The translations under genes and the position numbers were made by a program. Positions 11,619 through 27,300 of a stretch of 64,000 nt of DNA are shown here, piece by piece. The stretch lies in assembly GCF_000002995.4 (NCBI RefSeq), contig NW_025062477.1, forward strand, positions 2,374,001 to 2,438,000, read 5' to 3'. The first letter of the stretch is position 1; each line of letters starts with the position of its first letter. Source of the stretch: Brugia malayi. Taxonomy: Eukaryota; Nematoda; Chromadorea; Rhabditida; Onchocercidae. Below the pieces are notes generated by a model. That model made no database searches and was not told the origin of the DNA. It saw only the letters and a program-made list of their open reading frames with translations.

Positions 11619-14600
11619 AGTTTATTATCAACAAGTCTTTCTTTTCTTTTAAACTAAAATTATACATTTCTAAAGCTTACCTTACTGTATATTTGACTCT
11701 TGTTCCATTACATAAACCATTTCTGAACCAACTTACTACAGTTTTTAAATTATTATCATCAAAATATGGTGCTCTGACGTCCAACATTTCCACTTTCATA
11801 TCAGTTCTGATATCAGATAAATCTTCCAATCTATTATTTTGCAGTTTATTTTCAGATTCTAATTTCATTTGCTGAGATTGAATAGTTGTAGTTATGGTAG
11901 TATTATTACTATCATATCCATCTTTATTAACATTCATTGCCCCAGTTTTCACGTAAATTATTGCTTTTTCACCGTGTAATTCACCATCTGATGAGTCAAC
12001 TATAGCGTAAATCTGTAATTGTACTGATTAGCATATATAAAAATAGATCAGTAATATGACATCAAGATATTTTCATGTTACAAAAGTAGTAAAAATGTTA
12101 ATTTTGATAAGGAAATCTAGGAAATTTTAAATGATAAGCTATATGATTGCTTAATTAAGAATAACTATTATTAAACATCGAAAAAAAAAAATAATAAGAA
12201 TTAATTAAATATTACGTTTAATATTATTATTTTCTTCAATAAATTTATTATATCAATAAATCATAGAATAAAAATTATATTGCATTAAGCAATCACAACA
12301 ATTAATTATTATATTTTCAAAAAATAAAACAACAAGAAACTGAAATATTTTTTAAATGATTAAATAATAAATGAAATAAATACAAACTTCAACTAAATAA
12401 ACAGATTGAAGTTGTAATTGACTGATATCAGCATATGAATGATATGCTGGTATCACAACTGACATTCGTTCACGATCCACAAAGCCATCGTTATTGTCGT
12501 CAATGTCGTCGTCGTCGTCGCCGTCGTTGTCATCGTCATCTGTCGCTGATCGTTTTTCTTGTTTTTCAGTATTTAATCGTCGTTTTAGCATTTTATCATA
12601 TGCAATTGCTTGTTGTAATGTTGATTTTTGCCATGAAAGCTATAATAAAATATTTCATTTAAAATCATTGTTTCTTGAAGAAATTAAATTAATAAAATAT
12701 TGTGTACTTTCTAAAACTTTTTATTATATCATACTTTCTTTTTTTTTTTTAAGTTTATTTGATTTCCTATTTTTTTTATTTTTTATTTAAAAAAAATGAA
12801 TTTTTTTTAAACAAATTATTTCACTTATTTTTGCAAAAAAAAAAGAAAAGTTATTTAATATTTTACAATGTAATTTTTGATTGGTAATTCAGAAAGCGGT
12901 GGATTCCATTTGATTCGTTGTTTCCAAAAATTTTGTTCATCAATTTCTGATTTATCCAATGTTAAATCAAGTGGTTGTCCAGGTGCTTGAGGTTCTAAAT
13001 TTGAAAAATTTTTAAAAATTTTTTCTTACTTTTTTCCTTTGAATTACAACAAATAAATGAATAAATTTATAAATGAAAAAATTATTTGCATACCTTTTGA
13101 AAGTTTAAATGGTTGACTACTTTTTGAGAATCCCAAACTACCATAGGTATTAACAGCTGCTACACGAAACATATAATATCTACCAGGTGCAAGTAAATGC
13201 TTTAAAATAGCATACATTTTATTCCTCTAAAATTATTTCAATTATTTACATACCATAAATTTTATATTTAAAAAAAAAAAAAAAAAATTTTTTTTTTCAA
13301 TCTCTAAATTATAATTTCTTTAATTATTGTATTACTGTTTTACTTCATAATATTTTTTAGTTTTAAATTTACAATATATGCAGCAATTATGTCAGCTAAT
13401 TATTTTTCAAGTTTAATTTTAATTTTTAAACTTTGAATGTAAATATTAGCTTTTAGATGATAAGAAAAAGAAATTGTTTACTTCCAAAATATATTTGTAT
13501 TATTAGTATTGTTATTTGATGAGAAAAATTTATAACATACAGTAACAATTGTTTGCCAATCGCTTATTGAAGTACCATCTTTATGTAAACTCCATCTCCA
13601 TTGTATTACATATAAATTAGCATTTGAATTTGTCTGTGCGCGACTCATTTGTTGCATCACCCATCGAACAATTACTGACCTAATTAAGTTATATTACATC
13701 ATTTGTTAATTACTTTATTTACTTATCAATTTATTTTACTTATTTTTACTCTTAATTTACTTATTTGTTTATTTAATTATTACTTCTAATTTGCTTGTTT
13801 ACTCATTAATCAGTTTATTTACTTATCAATTTATCTTACTTATTTTTACTTTTAATTTACTTATTTATCCATTAATCAGTTTATTTGCTTGTCAATTTAT
13901 TCGAACTTATATTGTATTTATTTTTACTTTTAATTTACTTATTTATTCATAAATCAGTTTATTTACTTATCGATTTATTTTACTTATTTTTACTCTTAAT
14001 TTACTTATTTATCCATTAATCAGTTTACTTGTTTATCAATTTATTTAAGTTATATTAGACTTATTTTCACTCTTAATTTTATTGTTCATATATAATTTAT
14101 TTAAAGCAATGTCATATAGATGTTTTGTTTTTCTTAATTTTTCTCATTACATATTAATTTATTTGATAATCTAAAAATTTGATGGTTTAATTAATAATTC
14201 AAATAATTTCATATTATTTCAATAATATAATTTTTAATAAACCTTTTCCGTTTCCGTTCCTGAACACTGATACTGGTAGGAATTGGCAAAAGATTCAAAT
14301 CTTTTCCACGTGGTTTCAAGCATTGTCTACTGCAACCTTCAACACAACATTTCTTCGTTTCCGGACAGTCACCATCTAAGTGACATAATGCTGTGCATTC
14401 CTGAAATTACTACTGGATAATTCATAAATATTCAATTTTTATTTAATAAATATTTTGAATTATTCACTTATTTATTTAATTTATTATTAATTATTTTGTA
14501 ATAAGTTTTAATGAATAACTTTCTTTATAGTACTTGTCCAATTTGAAAAAAATATTTGGAATTGATTATTTAAAATTATTATTATTACTAATTATTTGGT

Positions 14601-15283
14601 AATTCGTTTTAATGGATAAATTTTCCTAATAAATCTTATTTTTGCAATCGAAGAAACAAAAAGGAAATAAAAAGAAAAATTATAACTAAATAAAACATAC
14701 ATTAAAAGGAGCCAAATGTGAATTATTAGGACAAATTCCAGGTTTATTTCGATATATTTCATGTAAATAAATACAGGAATGTTTACAAGTTTCTGGTTCT
14801 CTCACATGCTATAAAAAATTATTATTTTAATTATAAATTATTGATTGAAATACTTTAAACATCAAAAACAAGAGTTTTACTTTAAAAAATCAAAAATTTT
14901 TAAGACATTTTTTTTTTTTTTTACCAATATAATTTGATTGTTAACATGCATTAACTGCAATAATCAATTAATTTTAGCAATCATTTAAACTTTTCACTTT
15001 CTAATAAAATTTAAGTAATTATAAAATTTTTTAAAACAACAATCTTACTTTACAAATATTTTCCTGACATCCTTTCATATCCAATGTATTTTCCTGACAT
15101 GCTGCAGTACACTGAAATTATTTTAATAACATTAAAATGAATTTACATTAAAAAATTTTTATTCTGTTAAAAAAGTATTATTTCGTTAAAAAAATTTGAA
15201 ATATTAGTGAAAAAAAAAAAAAAAGAGAAAGAGAGAAAGTTCGACAAATTAGATTCGCTTCATTAATAAACAATTTTTCATCG

Positions 15284-15317
<34 letters not shown>

Positions 15318-18300
15318 TAATTTATCCTTTCAATCAATCATTGTCAACCATTTCTATGCAAGTTAATATTTTTGGATTAATTTCGAACCAAAAAAAGAAA
15401 AAAATGTCATATTAGATTATTCGCTTTTTTTTTTAATTTCCAATTTCTTTTACTTTTTTTAAAATTTTTTTTTTTTTTCATCTTTTTCCTCGAAGAAAAA
15501 AATTATTAAAATAATGTAATGTATAATTTATTTATTGAAATAATAATTATAATAAGTGTAAAATAATTGTTAAATTAATTCAAAGATTGTAAATGAATAA
15601 TGCATATTTGCGTGTATCATTTTGTATAAAATTTAAATTTTGGAAAGGAATTATCTAACTTAGGAAATGAGCAATCGTGTTTAGACGTAAAAGATGCGTA
15701 ACAGTTGACAAAAGACACTTCGAGAATTTATAATAAGTTGCATTAATGAATAACAGGAAATGATGAATGAATGACTACTGAATCAATTCTAAAATGAATT
15801 TTAATGAAACATTCAATCTTTTATCTTCTCATTCATTCTTGTTTACTTAAAAGTATACTATATATTAGGAAAGTAAGTTAATGAATGAGTGAAAAGTATT
15901 AATTAAACCATCAGGGTTATCTCCATCCTATTCTACAACGATATTAGCTTCTACGTGTTGCTTCTACGTAAAGTTTGTTATGTGATTTTGCTATTTTCAA
16001 GCATTTTCACAGAGCTTTTCATTTGAATTCAATCCTTTAAACTATTTATTCATCCAAATTCTGTTCAAATGAAGGTTATCAATTGATAAGACTAATTAAA
16101 GTTAGCTGAAAATGGAGTAATGATTAGCAGAAAATATAATTTTTGTTAATTGTATATTTAAAAAATTATCATTAGTTTGAAACTTAATCAGTAATCATTA
16201 TTGTTTATCTTATCAATGATATTTTCCTACCATCAATAATTAATTAAGGAAATGATAATATGCGTAAAGAATATGAATCCAAAAATTTAAATAAATTTCT
16301 TATTTACAAAATTTTGTTTATATAAAAGTACAAGAAATTTAGATCAATGAATCATTGAAATTATATGTTATAGGTAAAAATAAAATGAACGTTTGATTTC
16401 TGAAATTAAATGTGAAAATATTTAATAATTAATCAATTATCAATTATTATTCATCATAAATTCTCGAAAAAAAAAAAATTTCCTTTTTCCATTTATTAAA
16501 TTTATAAATTACCTAAATTAAATGTGTAAAAAAAAAAAAAAAAATTAATTTTGAAATCTCTATTTAATTATTGACTAATTTTACTGATTATTTTCATAAT
16601 TCATCTTAAAGTGACATTTTCCGCATCCCTAAATGACAAAAGTTTCTTTTGAGAGGTTTATATGAGAAATGGTACCACTTCAAAAGTATATGTATGGATC
16701 ATAAAATAAAATTAAACGATCAACCAAATGGTATGCAAAGGAATCTGTAATTGCATTTATGCTAAAAGGGAAATAATTCAAGCAATTACAAGAGACAGAG
16801 AGAGAGAGAGAGAGAGAAGTAGTGTATGAAAGATAAAAAGAAATTATTGTAGAAATGATACAAGCAAATTATCATAATCACATCAAATAATTTGATAATA
16901 AAATAAATATTATTAATAATATATGAATTCATTGTTGAAATTTTAAATTTGTTCGTATACAATAATAATTACATCAAAAAAGAAAAAAAAGAAAAAAAAA
17001 AGAATTAAATATGTATGAGTAAAAGCGGAAAGGAAATGTAAAAGGAAATAAAGTGATAAAATGTTGATGGAATATTGGATCATATAAGATAACGATTACT
17101 GATATTGGTTAATTTTATAGAATGTAGCAATACTTTATTGCTTTTTCTTCTTTTTTTTTTTAAAAGCATTTATGCGTGTGCTTTTTTTTTAAAAAAAAAT
17201 AGTAGAAGAAAAAAAGAAAATAATAAAGTAAAAATATGTAAATTGGTTTTTTTTTTAAAACTTTTTCTATTCTATAGAATGTAATAAACGAATAGTTTGA
17301 ATAATACTTTATAAAAGATAAAGAAAAAGGAAAAAAAAAAATATTCTATGTCTTATATTTTAATCTAGTACTTATTAATATTGTTATAAAATATTTTTTC
17401 ATAAATAACTGAAGGATGCAAATGAATAATTTTTATGCAATATAATAGTTTTTATATTTTAATAATTAAAAATAATTTTTATACGATCTAAATGTTCCAA
17501 TTATTGCAATACACATTTTTTTTTTAGGTGATAATCATTATATAATAATTTTCTCTCAATCATTATCATTATCATTTCTGATCATTTTAATTACTCTATA
17601 TAATCATCCGTTCATGATCAATCAATATATTACTTTATATATTTTATGGTGACAATATCTAAACAATTGTCACTCAATAGCAAATTTTTGATATCAAATA
17701 TCATTTTCTGTTCCATTTTTTTTTTTAAAGCATTTCACATTTTTTTTTTTTTAAATAATACTTCCACAATTTCTTCTTATTTCTTTCCTCCTTTTTTTTT
17801 TTTTTTTTTCTCTCTTTTTTTCTTTAATATCTGCTAAAAGACAACAATGTCAAATGACCTTGCGCTCATTTTCTACGACAACACTGAATGACAATTTTTA
17901 ATCCCACTTCATTTTTTATGTCATATCTTATCCTATCATAATCTTTGGTATGCATTTCACCACGATAAATAGACTTTAGTTTTGATGTGAAAGAAAAGAA
18001 ATGCTTAGAGTACGGAGAAGAAAAATAAATAATAATAATAAAAACAATGGGATTAAGCCCAACAAAGATATAGAAATTTATTTCAAAAAAAAAAAAAAAA
18101 AAGAAAGAAACGATTGTTTCATTCATTTATTTATTGCTTTATTTAAATGATTTTTCAGCAGCTGTAAATGCTTCACTCTTTCATATTTTTCTTTTTCTTT
18201 TTAAAAGTATAGCAATAAAATCATTGTGAATAGAATTGAATTTAAATTTTCCTTACAAAGAATTTAATTTTTTCCTACTCATCTATTTTGATCCAATTAT

Positions 18301-21300
18301 GCACAGAAATTATACAATATAGGATTAAAATTACTAAAGATATAAATTAATTTCACTAATTAATCCTGTAGAAAATTTAATTGGAGTCAAAAAAAAAGAG
18401 GAAACCACATTTGATCTTCCATTAACATTTAATCTTCCATTAGAATAAAACGCTAAATGCAAGCAAAGTATCAAATTAAATGAAAAAATTTGTCAATCGT
18501 TATTCCAACAATTCATTAATATTTCATTAATTCTCTTATTATCCATCCATTTCATATATCAATAAACAGGGAAAAATGTTTAAATGTTGATAAATCATTT
18601 TTTTTTTCTCTTGAGCGGTCACAAATGGCGCAATAGTAAATGCGCAAATTGGTCGGTAAATATATTTTTGAGAAAAGATGAAAACAAAGATAAATGCTCA
18701 TTTGATGATCATTTTGATGACCATTACAAAAATAATATTTTAGAAGACTGAACAATATTGGAAAAGATGAAAAGAATGAGCCGCTTACATTGCTTAACAA
18801 TTTTAGTTTACTATTTCATTTTTTCATGATACCTATTAAAAGGATCAAAACAATAAACTAAGAAAGGACAATTTTTTTTTTTTCTTTTTAAATTGCAGAT
18901 GTTTATCATAAAGGGAGTAAATGTTTAAAATATAAACGATCAAAATGTTTTCTAATATAAATCGAAATTACAAATCACCATTTAATTATACAGTTATTTA
19001 ATTAACAAAGAACTTTGTCAATATGAATTATTCGACGAATAAAGCAAATATCAGCAACGGGGGAAAATAAAAAATTATTTGTGGATTATATTGGAATATT
19101 ATTAATATTTATTTTTAACACTAAAATTTTTCTCAAACTGATAATTGAAAAAAGAAAACTGAATAACAAATTTTGAAAACTAACAAATTTAACAAATCAA
19201 ATTTTTCTTTTCTTTTCTTTTGTTTTTTGATAAACTATCTAAAAAAACTATATTCTAGGGATCACAATTATTCACAGTTACAGAATATCATTATTTATTA
19301 TCGATAATTAAAAATTTTTCTTTGGCTGATAAATTTGCATTGATCTTCGGAAAATGATAAATTACTAGTAAATCCGGTACGATTTATTCATTTTCTTTTT
19401 CTGATCCCTAAAAAAAGTATTAAAGTTAAAGGTTTTTTTTTTTTTGCAATGATTGACATTTCATTGTTAACGAATGAAAAGCATTAAAGATAGAAAGGCT
19501 GGGAATATTCGCACATTTTTAGTTTTATTAATTTCTAGCATAGTAAAGGCTCACAAGCAAACATTGATAAGAGGATTAGAGTGCATACTATTCCATCAGC
19601 ACCTTCCTTGACCCCAGTAAATAATAGTACCCTGACCTATGTCCCTAAATATTTCCTTCCTGTTTGTTCTTCTTCTTTGTCTAGAAATAACTGTTTAAAT
19701 ATGATAAAATTGAAAGTATCCCTTCTAGCATTATTTATTCGTTAAAACTAATCGAAATTTGATAGTGAACAGTAATCATAACAGATTTTATCAATCAAGA
19801 TAATAAAATAAGTCAACTATTATCTTATCACTATTATCATTTTTGTCTGTTTGTTAACACAAATAAAATTAAAGAAAGTAACCAATATACTTGCATGTTT
19901 TTTTTTTTTGTTCATTAAAAAAGTATACCTTTCATTGATAAAATTATGATAAGTGATTAAAAAATAAAAAATAAAATTTCATCAAAATAACAAATACATC
20001 GATAATAAAACGATATTCTAACATTTTGTTTGGCTATTTAATTTATTCATTTTCGTCCCTATCCTTTTTAACTCATCTTTGGCTATTATTTTAATCTGTC
20101 CACATTTGTTCCTGGCATCATTTGGCTACATTTTACTCTAAAATAAGCCTTTTAAGTGTAATAGTATAGTATTGATGCGAACTAATATTTTCATTGTTGT
20201 TTGAAAGAGGTCATCCATTGATAAATAATTCATTAACAATAGACTGAAAAAGTTTATTGATGATACATTTGGTGCTAGTTGGCCAGATAACAGACCAGCC
20301 AGATTACTTTTAATATTTTAGCTTAGATTATTTACATCACAGCTGGAGATTCCTCTCACATCAATAATACAACCAATACTTTCATATTTTCATTAATATT
20401 ATCATATTTATGTATAAATATAATATATAATACATAAATTGAGTATATAAAAACTTATATATATATGTAAGCATTGATTTGTACAAAGTATTACATGTAA
20501 AAGTATTTATTCACAACAATTAATTAATTATCCTTGTATTTTTCTAAACTTGAAAAGATTTCATCCAGTTTTATGAAAGTCAACAAAAATTTCCGGTTTT
20601 CGCAGACTTTTTTCTGGAATTAAACTTTTATTGCATGCCATTTATTTATAGTTATAATAAGCAAATAAAATGTTTTTTGAAAATTTCAAAAAAATTTTTT
20701 TATAAAGTATGCATGTGATAGGTAGATTTATCAATGAATCATTGTTAAAATTTTAAAAGTTATCACGATAACAATGATAAGTGATAAATGATGAATGAAT
20801 AACTTGACAAAATGATTAAACATTAATTACATTTGATTGTTTTTAGAAGAGAAAAAGAAATTAAAATTATTAAAAAGAATTAGCATATTAATCTATCGAA
20901 GATTTTTTGATTATTTATGTTAAAGAAAAAATCAATTTTACTTTAGTTTAAGATATCATTTTTTGATGTCATTAAAATCTTGTATTAATTTTTTTTTTTT
21001 TTTTTAAAAGATTAAACTTAAAAATTAAAGAAAAGAATTGGGAGAAAACATAAAAATTAATTAATGAGCTATCATAATTAGCTACGTTTGAAAATTTGAT
21101 GCATGCATATTAAAATTTAGATAATAAATTTTGTAGGATTTAATTTAATATTTGATTAATTTATAGTTAAAGAAATCATACCGAAGAGCAATTTCGATCT
21201 TCCTTGCAAATATTGATAATGTGATGCTTTAAATGTCTTCTCAAATCGGCATCTTCCTAAAATATTCATTGTAAAAAAAAAAGAAAAAATTTTTTTTCTT

Positions 21301-24300
21301 AATTTTCAAAATATTTATTCGAAAAAAATATTAAAATATTTTCATTTATTAATCTTCTCTCTCTTCCTCTTTCATTTCCCTCTCTTTTCTTCACTCAATT
21401 ATTTTTCTTAGAATTTTTTTTATGATAATTTCAAATGATAAAATATTAATTTTGCACACAAACATCTTATGCGATACTTTTTCTTACAATTTTTAAATTC
21501 AAATAGGAAAAGGATTTCGGCATGAATAATTTTCTCAATTGAATATTTCAAAAGTTTATTCATTTATTATTTACTCTTCTACACCTTTTTCATGCGAAAT
21601 CTTTGTAAAAGCTTTTCCACATAACTGAGCAATTATAATTTGCCGTTCTGTGGCCGAAATGAGTAAACCTTTTCTTACCTTTTTACTTTTACTTTTCTAT
21701 CTGTCAACATATTTCTAGATTGGATGATATTGTTGACATTAAAGTTAATGATGAGATTAATGCCCTCTTCTTCTTCTTCTTCTGTATACACTTTTATCAT
21801 AATTAATATTTGGCATATTTAAGAATTTAATTAACTTTCATAGCAATTTGAATTCAATTTAAATTATTTTTTTTTTTCGTTTTAAGTTCCGTTCATTTTT
21901 GATAGAAAAGGAATCAGACGAAATTAAATGAAATTGAAATGATTTTACCACTAAATTTTATTGCTTGATTCATTTAAAAGTATATTTTCAGCACTATAAA
22001 CACCACATGGTAGAATTAATTGGATACACATATACATAATATGAAAAGTATTTCAGTTCTGATTTGAATGTTTTAAATTGATTTAATTTTAATCATTCTT
22101 ATTTTCTAAATTTTAACTTTAATAGTAATTATAATATTTATGTATCATAGATAAATAAGTAAATAAATACCATAATTTATTATTTCAGAAATTATTTTTT
22201 CAATTTATTTTCTTTTTTTCTTTTTCAACTATTTCATCTTAATTTTTATTCATATTTTAAATTTACAAAATTTTGAGACCAATGAAGGATAATTCATTGA
22301 TGAGTCATACATTAACTGTGCATATTTTACAACAAATTAGACAATTTCATGACGGTAATATTTAAACATATGTCGGAGCAAATTATAACCGAAAAGGAAA
22401 ATTATTATATAATTGTAAGGCAATTTGCAGCTGTGAATAATATTCAAAATTATTGTATTACTTTTCATCTGTTTCTGCTTATTATTAAATATTTTTCATT
22501 ATTATATTTTATCATTATCAAGAAAAATGATGACAGTTATAGTGATGTTAATCAAAATTACAGTAAATCAATGAGTAATTATTAATTAAAAGAATTTGAA
22601 ATCTGAATGAATAAACAATTTAATGTTTAAAAGTTTTTTTTTTTTTTTTTTTACTTTCAATGAATAAATTTTTGCTAAATTAAATAATTAGCTAATTATT
22701 ATAGTTATTAAGACAGACATTCTTATGTAATAATCAGTAGGTTTTTCATTTTTGTTTTCTCTTTTTTTTTAAAAAAAAAATTCAATCAATCATTTTCATG
22801 AAAATTAAAAAAGTAATTAATTAATGGAAGTGTGAAATTCAATAAATAAATTTTGAAGTTTCACTAGTAACCAGCAATCATTTATTTGTAATTATGGGGA
22901 ATACACGACGTCAATTAAGTGTCATCTATGTTTGCTGAACACAATAGCAGCAAAGTCTCTGAAAGGATGTGTGACACTTCAGGATGGTCATTCATCAATA
23001 GAAATATTACTGAAAGCTATGGGACAAATAAGCAAACAATTAAATGGTCAAAATGCGCAAAAGGTGAAAAGCGCAAAGGTGAAAATGTCTAAACAGTGGG
23101 AAACTATCTGTATGCCATAAGATGTTGTTAACCTTGAATATAACTTATGTTAATTATTATCGAAGTAAATTATTTAAGACTTAGTAAAATTATCTGATCA
23201 CTTAGACTTTAATAAGTTATCAATTTGATAAATTCAGGAGTGATAATTTTATTATCAATAATCACATTTATGTGAGTAAAACAATAAAATAGGAATGAAA
23301 GAAATAAAAAAAAAGTTGGCTATAAAAACATCAATAATAATTTCGTAAAAACAAACAAACGGTTTAACTAATTAATTAGCTAATTAATAATATAAATAAC
23401 TAATCGTAACCCTTCGTAATGAATTACTTAAGTAATTGACTAATTAATCAAAAATGAAAAAAAAAATCATATTATTTACACAGTTATTAATATTTGATAA
23501 AGAATTATTTGTTGAATTCATTTAAAGTTTCAAATTTTAAAACTGAGTTAATACATTTTATTTAATTTATAATTATGCAAAAAAAATCAATTTTGTTTAA
23601 AATAGTGCATTATTTATTTATTTTTTTTTTTCAAACATAAAATTGATTGCATTATCAATTTTAAATTATATGAAAAACATTGCTTAATGGAAGGAACAGT
23701 TTGAGAGATTTTCAACTATTAAAATTACTGTGCAAATAATTTATTTATATTTGCATAGCAATTATTAGCACTCATCAAAGAATGCCATTTTAACAGCAAA
23801 TTGAAAAGTGCTATTATACCATAAATGCAAACAAATTTATATTTGTATGTATTTATATACATACCTTTCACATACATTCGCAATATTTGTATGATACCCG
23901 CGGGTAAATTGCTTGGGCAAAGAGAATGATAGCATTGCGATATGAATTACTTATAGTTAATAATAAAAATATGAATTTAAGTTATGAATTTAGTGTGATT
24001 TTTCATTCAATAAAATATATTATTATAATTTTTACAGTAATCAGATTAATTAAGCAATGATATTATCAAATGAGATTATCATTGAAACAAATACAGTTGT
24101 TTCTCTTTTTTTTTTCTCTCTCCCTCTCTCTTTATAAGGATGATAAGTTGATAAGATTAAAAAGATAAAGAAGAGTTAGAGAATGGAAACAAAAAAAGTT
24201 GTAGGAAAAGAGAGTAAGAAGAAGAATGAGGGAGAAGGTGAAGGAGAGGTAAATAAAAAAGAGGGACAATTACAAAAGAAAGTATTAATTTTCCACCATA

Positions 24301-27300
24301 AATTCCTGTCGCATTTTTTTTTTTTATGAACGCATCTGGCGTCGCGCATCTGTCATCATAAGTTGTCATTGGTGTAGTGGAAAAGTAAATTTGTGGAATT
24401 TGTGTGACACAAATTAAGCATTGAAAAGAGAAATTTGAACATTTCAGAACATATGGCTTACGATTGTAACAATTTACGGTTATTGTAGGCAATTTGATTA
24501 AAATTAACTCAAATTATGTTTATAGTAAAATTAAATTCAAAAAGTAAAAAAAAAAAAAAAAAGGAAAAAGGAAAAAAATTTAGGAAATATTAATTGAAGT
24601 TAAAAAAAAAAGAACTAATTAATAATCAATTAAAAAATAAATTTTTTATTTAATTGATTTTATTTAATTAATAATTGTGATATTTCTTTTCTTTTCTTTT
24701 TTTTTTTTTCAAAAGTTTTACTATAATAATTTTTTAGAGTAAAATGAGACATTACTTCATGAAAATTTTAAGATATTTGATGCAAAATAACTATCAATTT
24801 TTTAAGCATTTGAAAAAAAAAAAAAGTTTCAAAACAAAAATGAAAAGAAAGAAAAAAGAAAAAAAAAAAGCAATTCAGTTAACGATTTTAGTCTTATTTA
24901 TGCTATATTTCGAAAAATTTTCTTATCATTATTAACCATAAAACTAATCTATAAAATTTGAAAAAAATTGTGATGTAAAACATTTCACTTTTAAATTTGA
25001 AATTCAAATTCGTAAATTTCAAAATTAACTAAAAAATAATTAAGACGAATTATTGGACTTGAAATAATAGAATGAAAATGAAATAATTTTAACTATTTTT
25101 TAACTAATTAGAAGTAAATAGATAATAAGAAAGGGGAAAAAAAGAAAAGGAAGAAAATATTATTAATTTTTCACATTATTTTTACTTTACTTTTTTAAAA
25201 TCAATCTAAGCTTATTTCACTTTTAAATTTAAAATTCAAATTCGTAAAAAAATATATATATATAATCATTTTTTTTATTTTAGTCAATCGATGCTAACTG
25301 CCATAAAGTTGTATAGTTGAATTTTCAATCTTTAAATGCCATAAGCTAAATTCTTTCTAATTGGTAAATTAGTGATTGATAAGTGAAAAAATTTTTATTC
25401 TTGAAAAAAAAAAAAAAAAAACTAAAATTTTCTTTCGTCGTTTTCTCCTTTTTATATTTTAAAACATTTATTTTTATAAATTTAAAATATTTAATTTTAA
25501 GTAAAAATTAAAATTTCTACAATTTAATATAATCATTTTTTTAATTAAATTATTTCAAAATTTGCTCTTTTTTTTTTTTGAAATGCTAAATTTTAATTTA
25601 TACATAATTAATGGAAAAAAAGATTTTTTTTTTCTTTTTACAAAAATTTTAACATTTTAACATATTTAATTCATACAATTTTAATAGCTACATATTTAAT
25701 AAAGTTTTTATTTATTTTAATTAATTGAAATTATTAGAATGATATAAATTAAAATATTGTTTATTATTTACAAAACTATTAGCTTTTAGCTAAAAGTTAA
25801 ACCAAAAGTAATAAATCAGGAATTTCCGGAATAATAAAGCCAACTGATTATTTATTCTAAACAAATGTTATTCTTTACATCCATTCCAACTACAATTCAT
25901 TAAATCATTTTATTAGGAATATTAAAACCATTATAGTAATATATCTTTTGCAGCTGTTTTACATATGTCTTTTTTTTCTTCATTTCAATTACTTTTTACT
26001 TTCGGTTTATTTTCTTTTTTTCTTCTTCCACCTTTTATCTTTCATTTTATTAGCATAAACTAAAAAAAAAAAAGAAAAAGTTACACCATTCCGGAAATTT
26101 CTTCTTTATCTTACCGGAATTCTTCTTTTATTTGTTTGTTTTTTATTATCTATGAAAAATAAATAAACTCTCATTTTTTTCATATTAGCAAAGAAAAAAG
26201 AACGAAAGAAAGAAAGATAAATTATGAATCATTTTATTTTGTCATTTCAAATTATTTAAACAAAATTAGGAAAAAAAAAAAAAATCAGAAAAATAAAATA
26301 ATTAAATTGCTGAAAAACATTTAGTAAAAATTGATAGTATCTATTAGATTTATTGTAAAATAATTTAATTTTTTAATAAAAAAAAAGAAAAAAATTTTTC
26401 TTTAATTAAATTTTACTTTTTTTTACCTTATTAACATAAAATCTTATTTAATTTAGGATGAAAGTCTGTTGAAAGCAGTGATTTCATTTATTATCAATGC
26501 TTTATAATGTTTACATTGCTCACAAGAAATAGATTAATATTTGTTGACAAGATGTCACTTTATCATTTTATATTATCATTCATTAAACTCATTTAACTTA
26601 GCTTATAGAATTAGACGAGAAAGTCACTGATTCTTATCATTGCTAACAAAATTTATCATCATTTACTGTTTAACAGGAAATGATTTGATATGATATTTTA
26701 AGCATTAAATTTCAAATATTTCATTAGTATTATCATTAATGATCATTGAGGATAAAGTAAATAAGATAATAAACAAAAATTTATTGCTAATGAAATAAGT
26801 TTCCTATTTGGATAAGTGATATTTTGCAGTGTAACTTTTTAAAATGTATTTCTCGAGATAAATTTCAATCAAAGAAAGCCTATTCAAATTAAAATTCATT
26901 ACAGCTTTATTAAGGAACATATGTGATTTTTGCATTAATTAATAATTGTATCAAATTTTATGAATAAAAATTTAATCTATCGGCGAGAAAAAGAGAAGAA
27001 AAAAATTTGAAATTTAACATTTATACAACAGTAATAAGACGAGTATTTTATAAAAATTTAATTTTTACACTATTATTATTTGAAAATAAAATTGTAAATG
27101 AGAAGATTTAAATATGTAAAATTTTTATTTAAAAAATATTTCAATAATATAAAATTTGAAAATTGTAATACTAACTGCAATTTGGCATGTAAATCATATT
27201 AATAGAGTAAATTTAAAATAATAATCAATTTTAATTTTTAAAATAATAACTAATTTTTAATCTCTCGAATGAGTTGCATCGATAAAATTTATGAAAAAAA

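Noticed and set aside
11615..12790. Plus-strand frames opposite the kal-1 exons
   Set aside because: These are shadows of the minus-strand FnIII exons, whose homology and phase are clear.
24157..24492. 111-codon minus-strand frame inside kal-1 intron 1, considered as an extra kal-1 exon
   Set aside because: Exons 1 and 2 already join in phase with the ten-cysteine box complete, and the second half of the frame is pyrimidine low complexity.
25805..26125. Two TTCCGGAA-containing patches considered as a second foldback element
   Set aside because: TTCCGGAA is itself palindromic and the flanks do not pair beyond it.
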